A stretch of 64,000 bases of DNA, taken from contig CAWHUL010000021.1 of NCBI GenBank assembly GCA_963832365.1, positions 68,945-132,944 on the forward strand. The letters run 5' to 3'. Below, in pieces: positions 28,124 through 37,422 of the stretch. This DNA is from CAWBRT01 sp963832365. GTDB taxonomy: Bacteria; Acidobacteriota; Terriglobia; Terriglobales; Acidobacteriaceae. Each line of letters begins with the position of its first letter. The first letter of the stretch is position 1. Under the pieces are notes generated by a model, which made no database searches, had not been told where the DNA came from, and saw only the letters and a list, made by a program, of their open reading frames with translations. The position numbers were made by a program, and so were the translations under genes.

Positions 28124-28717
28124 TTACTCCCGCACTAATTCCGTTTCCAGCTCCTCTAATTTCAAAGCGCCGCTCTGAATGTGTTCGAGGCCATAGTCAA
28201 AACCTCGGTCGTAGGCTTTGAGGTTCAGTTCGCGGAACGCGCTGGGAACCGAGGTTTCAATCGCCTTGCGCAGGGACTCCCGCTTCAGCACACCAGTGAC
28301 GGCACCGAAGAAGCCTGTCATGACGATGTTCGAGACCATCCGCTTGCCAATTTCCTCGGCGATGCGGGTTGCCGGTATGCCGTAGATCCGCGTGCCCTCG
28401 GGAATGCTGGAGACGCGCACCAGATCCTGCTCGATCAGCATGAGGCCGCCAGGCCGAAGCTCGGGCGAGAACTTGACGTAGGCTTCCTGCGACATGACCA
28501 CAAGGATGTCCGGCTTGGTCAGATAGGGATAGAGCACCGGCTGATCGGAGAGAACGAGCTGCGCGCTGCAGGCGCCGCCACGTGCCTCAGGACCGAAGTT
28601 CTGGGTCATGGTGGCATGGTTGCCATCGACGATTGATGCGGCCTTGCCGATGACGATTGCCGCAAGGATCACGCCCTGTCCGCCGAAGCCGGCGATACGG
28701 ATTTCGGTTAGCTGCAT
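28124..28717 (-). CDS. korC: 2-oxoacid:ferredoxin oxidoreductase, gamma subunit
   Basis: 197 residues of the POR/KOR gamma family. The start GFGGQGVILAAIVIGKAA and the segment TMTQNFGPEARGGACSAQLVLS are signature blocks. The gamma subunit completes the CoA-dependent oxidative decarboxylation complex that turns 2-oxoacids into acyl-CoA and passes electrons to ferredoxin. It is the last of four overlapping genes (D-A-B-C order), overlapping korB by 10 bases. Confidence 0.93.
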   Translation of the reverse strand: MQLTEIRIAGFGGQGVILAAIVIGKAASIVDGNHATMTQNFGPEARGGACSAQLVLSDQPVLYPYLTKPDILVVMSQEAYVKFSPELRPGGLMLIEQDLVRVSSIPEGTRIYGIPATRIAEEIGKRMVSNIVMTGFFGAVTGVLKRESLRKAIETSVPSAFRELNLKAYDRGFDYGLEHIQSGALKLEELETELVRE

Positions 28718-29583
28718 ACCGGTTCCTCCACTTCGATGTAACGGTCGCCCAGCTCTTCATGGAAGTGCGCGTTCATCATCTGCTGATAGTCGGGGCGCTC
28801 GCGATCGACGAACTTGCCGAGAATAATTTCGCCCGACTTGGTGAGCCCTACATCTTTGGTTAGTGCGCCGTGCTTGATCTTGCTGTGTTCCTTGTAGAAC
28901 TTCATGGCGTCGAGTCCGTCGCCCATTTTGTTGCGGCGCTGATAAAGCGTCGGACAGGGCGAAAGGATCTCGATGAACGAGAAGCCCTTTTTCGTGAACA
29001 TTTCCTTCATCGACAGGGCCAACTGGCGCACGTGATAGGTGGTCCAACGCGCCACGTAGCAGGCGCCGGCGGCTTCCACCAGGTACGGCAGGTTGAAGGC
29101 TGGATCGTAGGTTCCGTAAGGCGCGGTCGAGGTGGTGACGTCATTCGGCGTAGTAGGCGCCGTCTGGCCGCCGGTCATGGCGTAGATCATGTTGTTTACG
29201 CAGATGACCTTGAGATCCATATTGCGGCGGGCGGCGTGAATCAGGTGGTTGCCGCCGATGGCGAACAAGTCGCCATCGCCGCTGTAGACCACCACGTCGA
29301 GCTTTGGGTTAGCCATTTTCAACCCGGTGGCGAAGGGGATGGCGCGGCCATGTGTGGAGTGGAAGGAGTCCAAATCCACGTATCCGGCGACGCGGCCGGT
29401 GCAGCCGATGCCGGAGACGACGACGGTCTTGGTGAGGTCGACCTTCGCTTCCACCAGCGCGCGGGTAAAGCAATTTACGGTGGTGCCAATGCCGCAACCC
29501 GGACACCAGATGTGCGGGATTCGCTCGGAGCGCAAGAACTGCTCAGAAGGGTTCGCCGGACAAGTTACTTGACAATCGCTCAT
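28708..29583 (-). CDS. korB: 2-oxoacid:ferredoxin oxidoreductase, beta subunit
   Basis: 291 residues from the ATG at 29583. The thiamine-diphosphate-binding subunit: the Cys-containing start PHIWCPGCGIG and the ThDP/Mg motif GDGDLFAIGG...NN lie in the usual places, with NMIYAMTGGQTAPTTP after them. The frame stays open up to 29784, but that part is non-coding and inside korA. It overlaps korA by ATGA. Lacking the substrate-binding context, whether it prefers 2-oxoglutarate or branched/aromatic 2-oxoacids is open. Confidence 0.94.
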   Translation of the reverse strand: MSDCQVTCPANPSEQFLRSERIPHIWCPGCGIGTTVNCFTRALVEAKVDLTKTVVVSGIGCTGRVAGYVDLDSFHSTHGRAIPFATGLKMANPKLDVVVYSGDGDLFAIGGNHLIHAARRNMDLKVICVNNMIYAMTGGQTAPTTPNDVTTSTAPYGTYDPAFNLPYLVEAAGACYVARWTTYHVRQLALSMKEMFTKKGFSFIEILSPCPTLYQRRNKMGDGLDAMKFYKEHSKIKHGALTKDVGLTKSGEIILGKFVDRERPDYQQMMNAHFHEELGDRYIEVEEPVCS

Positions 29584-30737
29584 CGCGCCACCTCCATGAT
29601 CGCCTTCAGAATGTCTTCCGGACGGTGAACGCTGCCTCCGGCGTGGCCCACCAGGACAGTCTTGGCCTGACCGGCGGCCGCGCGCTCGACTTCGCGCACC
29701 ATTTGTCCAAGGTTCAGCTCGGGCACGACAAACGCCTTGACCTTGGAAGCCAGTTCTCGAATTGGCTTGTCGGGAAAAGGCCATGCGGTAATCAGCCTGA
29801 ACTTGCCGACCTTGACGCCCTCGGCGCGAGCCATTTCGATTGCGCGCTGCGCGACCCGTGCGGTGATGCCGTAGCAGACCACCACAATTTCCGCGTCGGC
29901 GGTGTCCCGCTCCTCATACATCCAGATCTTTTCGGCGTTGTTCAAAATTTTGGTTTGCAGACGCCTAACCAGCGTGTTCTGCATGGCGGGAGACATGTTC
30001 GGGTAGCCGCGCTCATCGTGCGTCAGACCGGTGACGTGGATGTTATAGCCATCGCCAGCCTTCACCATCTCAGGGATGCCGTCGGCGTCGGGTTCGAACA
30101 GCTTGAACTCGCCGGGTTTCTTGGTGGTGAAGCGGCGAGGCTCAATGTCGATCTGGTCCGCCGGAGGAATCACAACCTTTTCCGTCATGTGGCCGACGAC
30201 TTCGTCCAACATCAGGAAGGTCGGAACACGATATTTTTCCGCCAGGTTGAAGGCCTTGATCGCCAGATCGAAGCACTCTTGCGGCGAACTCGGACAAAGA
30301 GCGATGGTCTCGTAGTCGCCGTGCGACCCCCACTTGACCTGCATCATGTCAGCTTGCGCCGGCAGAGTCGGCAGGCCCGTGGACGGTCCGCCGCGTTGCA
30401 CGTCCATGAAAACGCAGGGCGTTTCAGTCATGATCGCCAGGCCGATATGCTCCATCATGAGCGAGAATCCCGGTCCGGAGGTCACGGTAAAGGCTTTGGA
30501 CCCGGCCCAGACCGCGCCCTGGATGCAAATGGAAGCGGCCATCTCATCTTCCAACTGGAGGAAAGTCCCGCCCACCATGGGTACACGCGAGGCGAAGCGT
30601 TCCACAATTTCCGTGGAGGGAGTAATCGGGTAACCGGCGGCAAAGCGCGCGCCGGCGGCCAGTGCGCCTTCGCAGGCGGCATGATCGCCGTCGAGGAAAT
30701 GCGAACCAGTCATCACTCCGCGAGGGTCAGCGTGCAT
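29580..30737 (-). CDS. korA: 2-oxoacid:ferredoxin oxidoreductase, alpha subunit
   Basis: 385 residues from the ATG at 30737, which has GGAGG 6 bases upstream. Family blocks: GNHAACEGAL-like DGDHAACEGALAAG, AAGYPITPSTEI, TSGPGFSLMMEHIGLA, QRGGPSTGLPT and HVTGLTHDERGYP. It forms the alpha part of the KOR/VOR complex. It overlaps korD by 11 bases and korB by 4. Confidence 0.94.
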   Translation of the reverse strand: MHADPRGVMTGSHFLDGDHAACEGALAAGARFAAGYPITPSTEIVERFASRVPMVGGTFLQLEDEMAASICIQGAVWAGSKAFTVTSGPGFSLMMEHIGLAIMTETPCVFMDVQRGGPSTGLPTLPAQADMMQVKWGSHGDYETIALCPSSPQECFDLAIKAFNLAEKYRVPTFLMLDEVVGHMTEKVVIPPADQIDIEPRRFTTKKPGEFKLFEPDADGIPEMVKAGDGYNIHVTGLTHDERGYPNMSPAMQNTLVRRLQTKILNNAEKIWMYEERDTADAEIVVVCYGITARVAQRAIEMARAEGVKVGKFRLITAWPFPDKPIRELASKVKAFVVPELNLGQMVREVERAAAGQAKTVLVGHAGGSVHRPEDILKAIMEVAR

Positions 30738-31005
30738 CGGGAGCCTCCTTCTTGTCCTTGTCTTGCTTGTCTTCCGCTGCGCCGGCTTCCTTGGGCAGCC
30801 GGAAACCGTGAATGGCAAAATCCGGGCAGTACATGCCGCAGAGATCGCACCCGCTGCACTTATCCGCAGCAACCATGTGTGGTGGATGATAACCCTTGGA
30901 GTTGAACGCGGAAGAGAGTGCCAGAACCTTGGTTGGACAAAACTCCACGCAAAAACCGCAGGCCTTACATCGCTCGACCACAATCGACACGGAACCACGT
31001 GCCAT
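30727..31005 (-). CDS. korD: 2 x 4Fe-4S ferredoxin subunit of the oxidoreductase
   Basis: 92 residues with two CxxCxxCxxxCP clusters (CKACGFCVEFCP and CSGCDLCGMYCP), each able to hold a 4Fe-4S centre. The charged C-terminal tail is Lys/Glu-rich. It heads the korDABC operon and likely takes electrons from the catalytic subunits to free ferredoxin. Confidence 0.94.
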   Translation of the reverse strand: MARGSVSIVVERCKACGFCVEFCPTKVLALSSAFNSKGYHPPHMVAADKCSGCDLCGMYCPDFAIHGFRLPKEAGAAEDKQDKDKKEAPDAR

Positions 31006-31286
31006 GAAGCCTCTTTTCAGGCGCCTACGCTCTGCCGTGATTGGTCCGCTGAGAATTCAGGGGAGTACAGCAGAGTGCCAGCGATTGGTAAAATCGGTCA
31101 CAGAGATGCCTAAACTACACCCTTGTGTATATACATTCTCAGTCGTTTACGCCCCAGCAGGAAGTGATTTAGCTCACAACGCGCTGTGAGGCGCGACCAA
31201 CAGGCGATCCGGGCGGGTACGATGGACCGGCAAACTCCACTTTCGTGATTGTTGCGGTCAGGACAAGCGGCGACCGTCGCGCCGTA

Positions 31287-32312
31287 TTATTTCTGGCGGG
31301 CCACCACAAACTGAGGAACCCAAAGCAGAGCGCGCTTGAACTCGTTATCGGGAAAGTCTTGCAACTCGCGAGTCGCGGTCTGGGCGTATTCGGTCGCCTG
31401 AGAGGTAGCGTACTCGAGCGACTGATAGCGATTGAGCACATCGAGCACGTCTGCGTGTTTCACGCCGTTGAATGCACGTTCCTGCAACACCTTCTCGATC
31501 AACTGCCGCTCGGCCGGAGCGCACCGCTCGAAGGAATGAATGACGGCCATCGTGGCCTTGCCCTCGCGCAGGTCGCTGGCCACGGGTTTGCCAAGCACCT
31601 CTTCGGAGGCGGTGAGGTCGAGCACGTCGTCGACGATCTGAAAAGCCATGCCGACGTTCCTGCCATAGGAGCTGAGGGCGCGCGATTGCGCCTCGGTTGC
31701 GCCGCCGAGAACTCCGCCCAACTCTGTGCAGGTGGCAAACAGGCACGCGGTTTTGCGATAGATGAGATCGAGATGCTCGTCCATGGTAATGGGACGGCCG
31801 AGCTTTTCCATCTGGAGCAGTTCGCCTTCCACCATCTGCTGGGTCAGGACGATGAGCAGGTCGAGCACGCGAAAGTTGCGCTCCTGCACGGCGATCTTGA
31901 AGGCCTGCATGTAAAGCCAGTCGCCGGCGAGCACACACTTGGAATTGCCCCATCGGGTGTTGGCCGAGGGGCGCCCGCGGCGGGTTCGCGCGTCGTCGAT
32001 GATGTCGTCGTGAACGAGAGTCGCGGTGTGAATGATCTCAACCACGGCGCCCAGCCGCACGGCGCCGCCGCCGCTGTATTCCATGAGCTTAGCGGCCATC
32101 AGCAGCAGGGCGGGGCGTAGGCGCTTGCCGCCGCCTTCGCGCAGATACTCGCCGATCTCGGTGATGACACTGACGCTCGAGACCGTATCGCGGCCAAACT
32201 CCTGCTCGATGGCCGCCAGATCGTCTCGCAGCAGTTCGAAAATTCCTCTTGTATTCACCGTGGCGGAGATGTTCAAAAAGGGTTCCTGGTGTTCGTCGGT
32301 GGTGAAGCTCAA
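31287..32312 (-). CDS. Polyprenyl diphosphate synthase (octaprenyl/heptaprenyl type)
   Basis: 341 residues. Chain-elongating prenyltransferase: the first Asp-rich motif is LVHDDIIDDARTRRG and the second FQIVDDVLDLT; GGGKRLRPALLL is the family entry block. The product probably feeds the side chain of menaquinone or another quinone. The start is a TTG at 32312 overlapping the yajQ stop (TTGA), which implies coupled translation. No clear Shine-Dalgarno is seen, so a slightly later start is possible. Confidence 0.9.
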   Translation of the reverse strand: MSFTTDEHQEPFLNISATVNTRGIFELLRDDLAAIEQEFGRDTVSSVSVITEIGEYLREGGGKRLRPALLLMAAKLMEYSGGGAVRLGAVVEIIHTATLVHDDIIDDARTRRGRPSANTRWGNSKCVLAGDWLYMQAFKIAVQERNFRVLDLLIVLTQQMVEGELLQMEKLGRPITMDEHLDLIYRKTACLFATCTELGGVLGGATEAQSRALSSYGRNVGMAFQIVDDVLDLTASEEVLGKPVASDLREGKATMAVIHSFERCAPAERQLIEKVLQERAFNGVKHADVLDVLNRYQSLEYATSQATEYAQTATRELQDFPDNEFKRALLWVPQFVVARQK

Positions 32313-32809
32313 AGTGAGCGATAGTTAGTGAACTGCATGTCGATTCCGAAATCCTTTTGCCGGAGCAAGGCAATGATTTCCTGCAAGATATCGCGGTCGC
32401 GCCCGCTGACCCGCACAAAATCACCCTGAATCGATGCCTGGACCTTTTTCTTCGAATCCTTGATCGCTTTGACGATCTCTCGCGCCTTCTCCGTGGGGAT
32501 TCCCTGCTGCATGGTCACCCTCTGGCGAACGGTTGAACCGGCCGCAGGCTCGATCTTCCCGTAATCGAGAGCCTTGAGCGGAACCCCGCGCTTAACCAGT
32601 TTTGCCTGCAGGATGTCATTGACTGCCTTGAGCTTAAAATCATCCTGCGAGGTCAGAATAAGGGCTTCCTTGCCCTCCATCGTGATGTCGGAGTGCGAAT
32701 CTTTGAGGTCGAAGCGCTGGTGAATCTCTTTCAACGCCTGTTGGATGGCGTTTGAGACTTCCTGCAAATCAACCTTGCTGACGATGTCAAACGCATTCTC
32801 GGCTGCCAT
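32309..32809 (-). CDS. yajQ: YajQ-family nucleotide-binding protein
   Basis: 166 residues from the ATG at 32809 (MAAENAFDIVSKVDLQEV, the usual YajQ start). Two alpha-beta sandwich halves follow, with KRGVPLKALDYGKIEPA and the C-terminal QVRVSGRDRDILQ-type block. Members bind c-di-GMP or RNA. It overlaps the prenyl synthase gene. The open frame to 32845 gives a poorer start. Confidence 0.93.
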   Translation of the reverse strand: MAAENAFDIVSKVDLQEVSNAIQQALKEIHQRFDLKDSHSDITMEGKEALILTSQDDFKLKAVNDILQAKLVKRGVPLKALDYGKIEPAAGSTVRQRVTMQQGIPTEKAREIVKAIKDSKKKVQASIQGDFVRVSGRDRDILQEIIALLRQKDFGIDMQFTNYRSL

Positions 32810-32848
32810 GGCCACTAGTGTATGACAAACCTGATAAAACCGCACAGT

Positions 32849-33671
32849 CTATGTCGCCGTGATCTCCTCCACGGGCTGCGATAGGCCAAAGAAGCGGAAA
32901 AAGTTCTCCGCCGCCACCTGCGCGACCTCTGGTTGCGTGCTGCCACGCAATTCCGCAATTTGCCGGGCGACCTCAACCACGAACGCCGGTTCGTTGCGCT
33001 TGCCCCGGTGAGGAATCGGAGCCAAATAGGGCGAATCGGTCTCTATGAAGAAGCGGTCGAGTGGCACTTTAGCGGCAGCTTCACGGATGTTCTGGTGCCT
33101 TCGGGTAGGTAATGTTGCCGGCGAAGCTGAGCATGAATCCCATATCGAGTGCCGCGTGGGCATGTTCCGGTTGCCCGGTAAAGCAATGCAGGATGCCTCC
33201 CAACCCGGTGCCAAGCCAATGCTGCCGCACCAGTTGCAGCAGGTCGTCCCAGGCGTTCTGGCTGTTGTCGGACGGGCGGCAGTGAATGATGATCGGCTTG
33301 CCGGCCGTGGCCGCCAACTCCATCTGCTCGACAAAAACCCTCCGCTGCACGTCACGCGGGGAGTAGTCGTAGTGGTAGTCAAGACCGATTTCTCCCCAGG
33401 CAATGACGCGCGGATGCCGGGCAAGGGCCGCCATCTTTTCGTAGGCATCACGGTCGGCCAGACGCGCCTCGTGCGGATGCAGGCCGATTGAGGCCCAGAC
33501 CCAATCATGCTGCTCGGCAAACGGCAGCACCCTCTCGACGTTCGACGGCCCATCGGCGTTGCCGACGGCCAGCAGCGCGACTATCCCCGCCTGTCGCGCC
33601 CGGGCCAGCATCTCGGCGCGGTCGGCGTCAAACGGCGGCCCATCGATGTGGGCGTGAGAATCTACGTACAA
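32849..33671 (-). pseudogene. tatD: TatD-family metal-dependent DNase, frameshifted
   Basis: The TIM-barrel nuclease has intact motifs spread over two frames: DSHAHID (first metal site), WGEIGLDYHYDYSP and IIHCR in the first part (33671 to about 33095), and IETDSPYLAPIPHRGKRNEP in the second. One extra base in GG at 33094-33095 (minus-strand GCACCAG for GCACAG) breaks the frame at GNITYPKA. Otherwise full length. It is most likely a sequence error in an intact gene and sits just downstream of metG. Confidence 0.85.
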
Positions 33672-33741
33672 GCGATATCACCTAAGGCGAAAGAATTGCC
33701 GCCTGCAGATTTGCGGCTCCGCATAAGTTCTCACCGTAGTG

Positions 33742-35782
33742 CTACTTCAGACGGGCACCCACTGGAACGTCTTCCAGGAATCCGGCCAGCACCGGCGTGC
33801 CCTGTTCGCCAATCGATGCGGCCAGGAGCATGCCTTTGGACTCCAGCCCCTTGAGCTTGCGCGGCGCGAGATTGGCGACGATGACGATCTTGCGCCCGAC
33901 AAGTTGCTCCGGTGTGTACGCCTTGGCGATGCCGGCAACGATCTGCCGCGTTTCCGTCCCGAGATCGACTTCCAGCCGCATTAGTTTATCCGTGCCCTTC
34001 ACCGGTTCGGCCACCTTGACCAGCGCGACGCGGAGATCGATCTTGGCAAAATCATCGATGCTGATGGTCGCCGGTAGCGGTTGCGGCGGTTCTGGCGGCG
34101 GGTGGTGCCGGTGGTGCCGGCTGGCTGGCTGGCGCCCCGGCGGCTATTGCGGGTGCGGGAGCTGCCGCATTGGTGGTTGCCGTCATGGTTCTGCCGTCCG
34201 TTTCAAGCTGCTGCATTTTTTCAATTACGCTCTTGTCGGCGCGCGGGAAAACCGCTTCGACCTTGCCGATCTGGGTGCCGATCTCCAGGTGTCCCCACTT
34301 CAGTTCGTTGAGTTGAAGCTTGCGGATATCGCCGAGGCCAAGCTGCGACCAGATGCGCGCCGTGGAATCGGGCAGCACCGGGTGGGCGAGCGCGGTTACG
34401 ATACGCAGGGCTTCAGCGGAGGTGTAGAGGACGGTCGCCAGACGCGAGCGGCTTGCCTCATCCTGCTTTTCAGCCAGAGCCCAGGGCTCATTTTCGACGA
34501 TGTACTTATCGACGGCAGCAACCAGACTCCAGGCGCTTTCCAGCGCACGCGAAAACTGGAAGGCGTCGAAGGCTTCGTTGAAATCCGCAATGACCTTCGT
34601 GGCCAGTTGCGCGATGGACTCGTCGCCCGGGGTGCGGACTCGCTCCGGATAAGGGACTTCACCGCGGAAGTAGCGGTTGATCATCGACAGTGTGCGGCTG
34701 GCGAGATTGCCCAAGCCATTCGCCAGGTCCGAGTTGTAACGCTGCACCAGGGCATCGAAGCTGAACGAGCCGTCCTGGCCGAAAACGATTTCGCGCATCA
34801 GGAAATAGCGCAGGGCGTCGGCGCCGAGCACGTCGAGGATGGTTTCGCTGCGCACGATATTGCCGCGTGACTTGGACATCTTGCTCTCTTCAAACAGCAG
34901 CCATCCGTGCGCGACGATGCCCGTCGGCAGCGGCAGCCCCGCGGCCAGCAAAAACGCCGGCCAGTAGACGCAATGGAAGCGGACGATCTCCTTGCCAACC
35001 ATGTGCATGCCCGGCCAATAACGCTCGTAGAGCGCGCGCTGGGCGGCCTCGGGCGCGCCGAAGCCGAGAGCGGTAATGTAGTTGCACAGCGCATCCAGCC
35101 AGACGTAGATGACGTGCGCGGGATCGCCCGGCACGGGAATGCCCCAGGTGAAGGTGGTGCGCGAAACCGAAAGATCGCGCAATCCGCCGCGCACGAAAGC
35201 GATCACCTCGTTGCGGCGGCTCTCCGGACGGATGAAGTCCGGGTTCTCGGCGTAGAGCTTTAGCAGCGGCTCTTCCATGGCCGAGAGCTTGAAGAAGTAA
35301 TTCTCCTCGCGCACGGTTTCGGTCGGGCGTCCGCACTCGGGACAGGGAGCGCCGGGGGTGTTCACGTCGACGTAGAGTTCGTCGAAGACGCAGTACTGGC
35401 CGCTGTAAGCGCCCTTGTAAATGTATCCGCGCTGTTGCAGCAGCTTGAACATCTCCTGCGTGCCGCGTTTGTGCTCCTCGCTGGTGGTGCGGATGAACTT
35501 GTCGTAGGTAATCCCAAGCCGGTCCCACAGGGCGCGGAATTCGCCCGAAATTTCGTCGGCGAATTGTTGCGGAGACTTGCCGGCGGCGGCCGCCGAACGC
35601 TCAATCTTTTGGCCGTGCTCGTCGGTGCCGGTGAGGAAAAAAGTGTCGCGACCCAGCAGCCGCTGACGCCGTGCAATGGTGTCGCAGACCATGGTCGTGT
35701 ATGTGTGCCCGATGTGAGGACGAGCATTCACGTAGTAGATGGGAGTCGTAATGTAGAACTTCGAAGCCTTTAGGTTTTCCAT
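33742..35782 (-). pseudogene. metG: Methionine-tRNA ligase, frameshifted in the C-terminal linker
   Basis: Catalytic part (about 550 residues) is complete: PHIGH (HIGH motif), one zinc knuckle CPEC, ESKMSKSRGN (KMSKS), then the anticodon-binding helical domain. The C-terminal tRNA-binding (EMAP/OB) domain, with DFAKIDLRVALV and NLAPRKLKGLESKGMLL, lies in the next frame and ends at 33742. The break falls in a Pro/Ala-rich linker, most likely an extra base in GGG at 34100-34102. Even with the break a working enzyme lacking the OB domain could be made, but a sequence error is simpler. An essential gene; no second metG is seen here. Confidence 0.88.
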
Positions 35783-35816
35783 CGATCGTTTCCGAACCTT
35801 TTCCCGACCGGCGCAA

Positions 35817-37165
35817 TCAGCGCGTCGGCGGGACGGGTGTTACAACTTGATCCTGCCGCGAATAATAGCTGCGCAGCGCTTCCTGCATCACCCGCTTGAG
35901 GGGGACGTTGTGCTCCGCAGCAAGGCGGCGGCAATCTTCATACTCCGGGGCGGCATTGCAAACCTCGCCTTCAAGGCTGCCGATCTTTACCCGGACCTCG
36001 CCCCACGGCGTGGTTACGGTGACGTGCTGCCGCGCCAGCGTAAGCCGCTGCTCCTGCCGCAGACGCATGCCAAGCGTGGTGGTTTCGGCGAAAATCAGCT
36101 TCGACAGCCGCTCTACGTCCTGGTTGCGTGCCAATACCGTGAGCACCAGGCCGGGACGGCTTTTCTTCATCTGCACGGGCGTGGAAAATACGTCGAGCGC
36201 TCCGGCTTCCAGCAGGCGGTCGATCACGTAGCCGAATACCTGCGGGCTCATGTCGTCGAGGTTTGCCTCAAGGACTGTCACTCGTCTCCCGCTGGTCGGC
36301 TCGGTGCTCTTCAAGACTTTCGCCCACGGTCAACCGGGCGATATTGGGCATGCCCGGCAGGTTGCGTCCGCCGGCGCCGTAACCCACGGTCTCGACCTGC
36401 ATGGACGGGAAGTTGCCGAACGCCGCGGCGAGCGTGCGCACGATGGCAGCCCCGGTCGGCGTGACCAGCTCTTTCTGCACGCCGGAGGAGTATATGGGAG
36501 CGTTCTTCAGCAGCTCCAGGGTGGCCGGCGCGGGGACCGGCAACGTTCCGTGAGCGCATTTCACGACGCCCCCGCCGACGTTGAGGGGCGACGAGACCCA
36601 ACGCTCGACGCGCAGCGCATCGGCCCCAACCGCCGCGCACACGATGTCGACTATGGCATCGACCGAGCCGACTTCGTGAAATTCGATGGTTTCGACATCC
36701 CGGTGATGAATCTTCGCTTCCACCTCGCCGAGCGCCTGGAAAATCGCCGTGGCCGTTTGTTTGGCGGCATCGGAAATTGCGGCCTGCCGAATGATCTCGC
36801 GGATTTGCTTCAACCCACGGTGGGGATGATGAGTGTGCGCGTGCTCGTGCGCGTGTTCGTGATGATGCTCGTGCTCGTGATGGTGTTCCGGCGGATGAGC
36901 GTGCTCGTGGTTCGTGCCCGTGCTGATCTTCCTGCTGCTTCACGGAATCTTCCAGCGGCATTTCCTTCCGGCCATCGACGAGCACGTCGACCTTGGTCGC
37001 GGAGATTCCGTTGCGGTCGACGACACGGATATCCAGCGAGGCTCCGATGTCCAGGGCGCGAACCGTTTCCAGCAGCAGCTCCGCCGGAACTCCGGCCGAA
37101 ACGAGCGCACCCAGAAACATGTCGCCGCTGATCCCCGAAAAGCAGTCCAGATAAGCAATTCTCAT
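35817..37165 (-). pseudogene. larC: Nickel-pincer cofactor biosynthesis protein LarC, two frameshifts
   Basis: LarC inserts nickel into the pyridinium pincer cofactor of lactate racemase-type enzymes. Part 1 starts at the ATG at 37165 (AYLDCFSGISGDMFLGALV). A His-rich stretch near 36810-36910 (HEHAHPPEHHHEHEHHHEHA) is in the next frame, followed by HEVGSVDAIVDIV and TPTGAAIVRTLAA. The third part holds VLEANLDDMSPQVFGY and ends at 35817. Each break fits one extra base (one in GG at 36909-36910). Lactobacillus LarC is made from two frames by programmed frameshifting, but here neighbours show the same fault, so error is more likely. Confidence 0.8.
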
Positions 37166-37422
37166 GAGTTCCTGACTTCACCGCCGCCGCGGGTACGAGC
37201 CTGGTTCGCCGGAGCAAACGCTTGCGCGCGGAAACTTTCATCATAGGGAGTTGCGGCCCTAGGGTCAATCCAGGCAGGGTGGCCGCCCGGGCCAACGGCC
37301 TGTCCTATTGCCTTGGAGTACACACCGTCGGCTCACGGCGGGGTTGCCGTTTATAATCGCCTTTGCTTACCACTCATCCGCAGGTTGCTAGACAAGCTTA
37401 GCGATCAGGAAAAGGAACGAAA

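Noticed and set aside
33742..34014. Stand-alone tRNA-binding (EMAP-like) protein
   Set aside because: The OB-fold part continues upstream in frame with DFAKIDLRVAL and directly abuts the MetG linker, so it is the C-terminal domain of metG.
36311..37165. The LarC first frame read to its stop as one 284-residue protein
   Set aside because: After about residue 78 it turns into Arg/Ser-rich translation of the His-rich region; the real continuation is in another frame.
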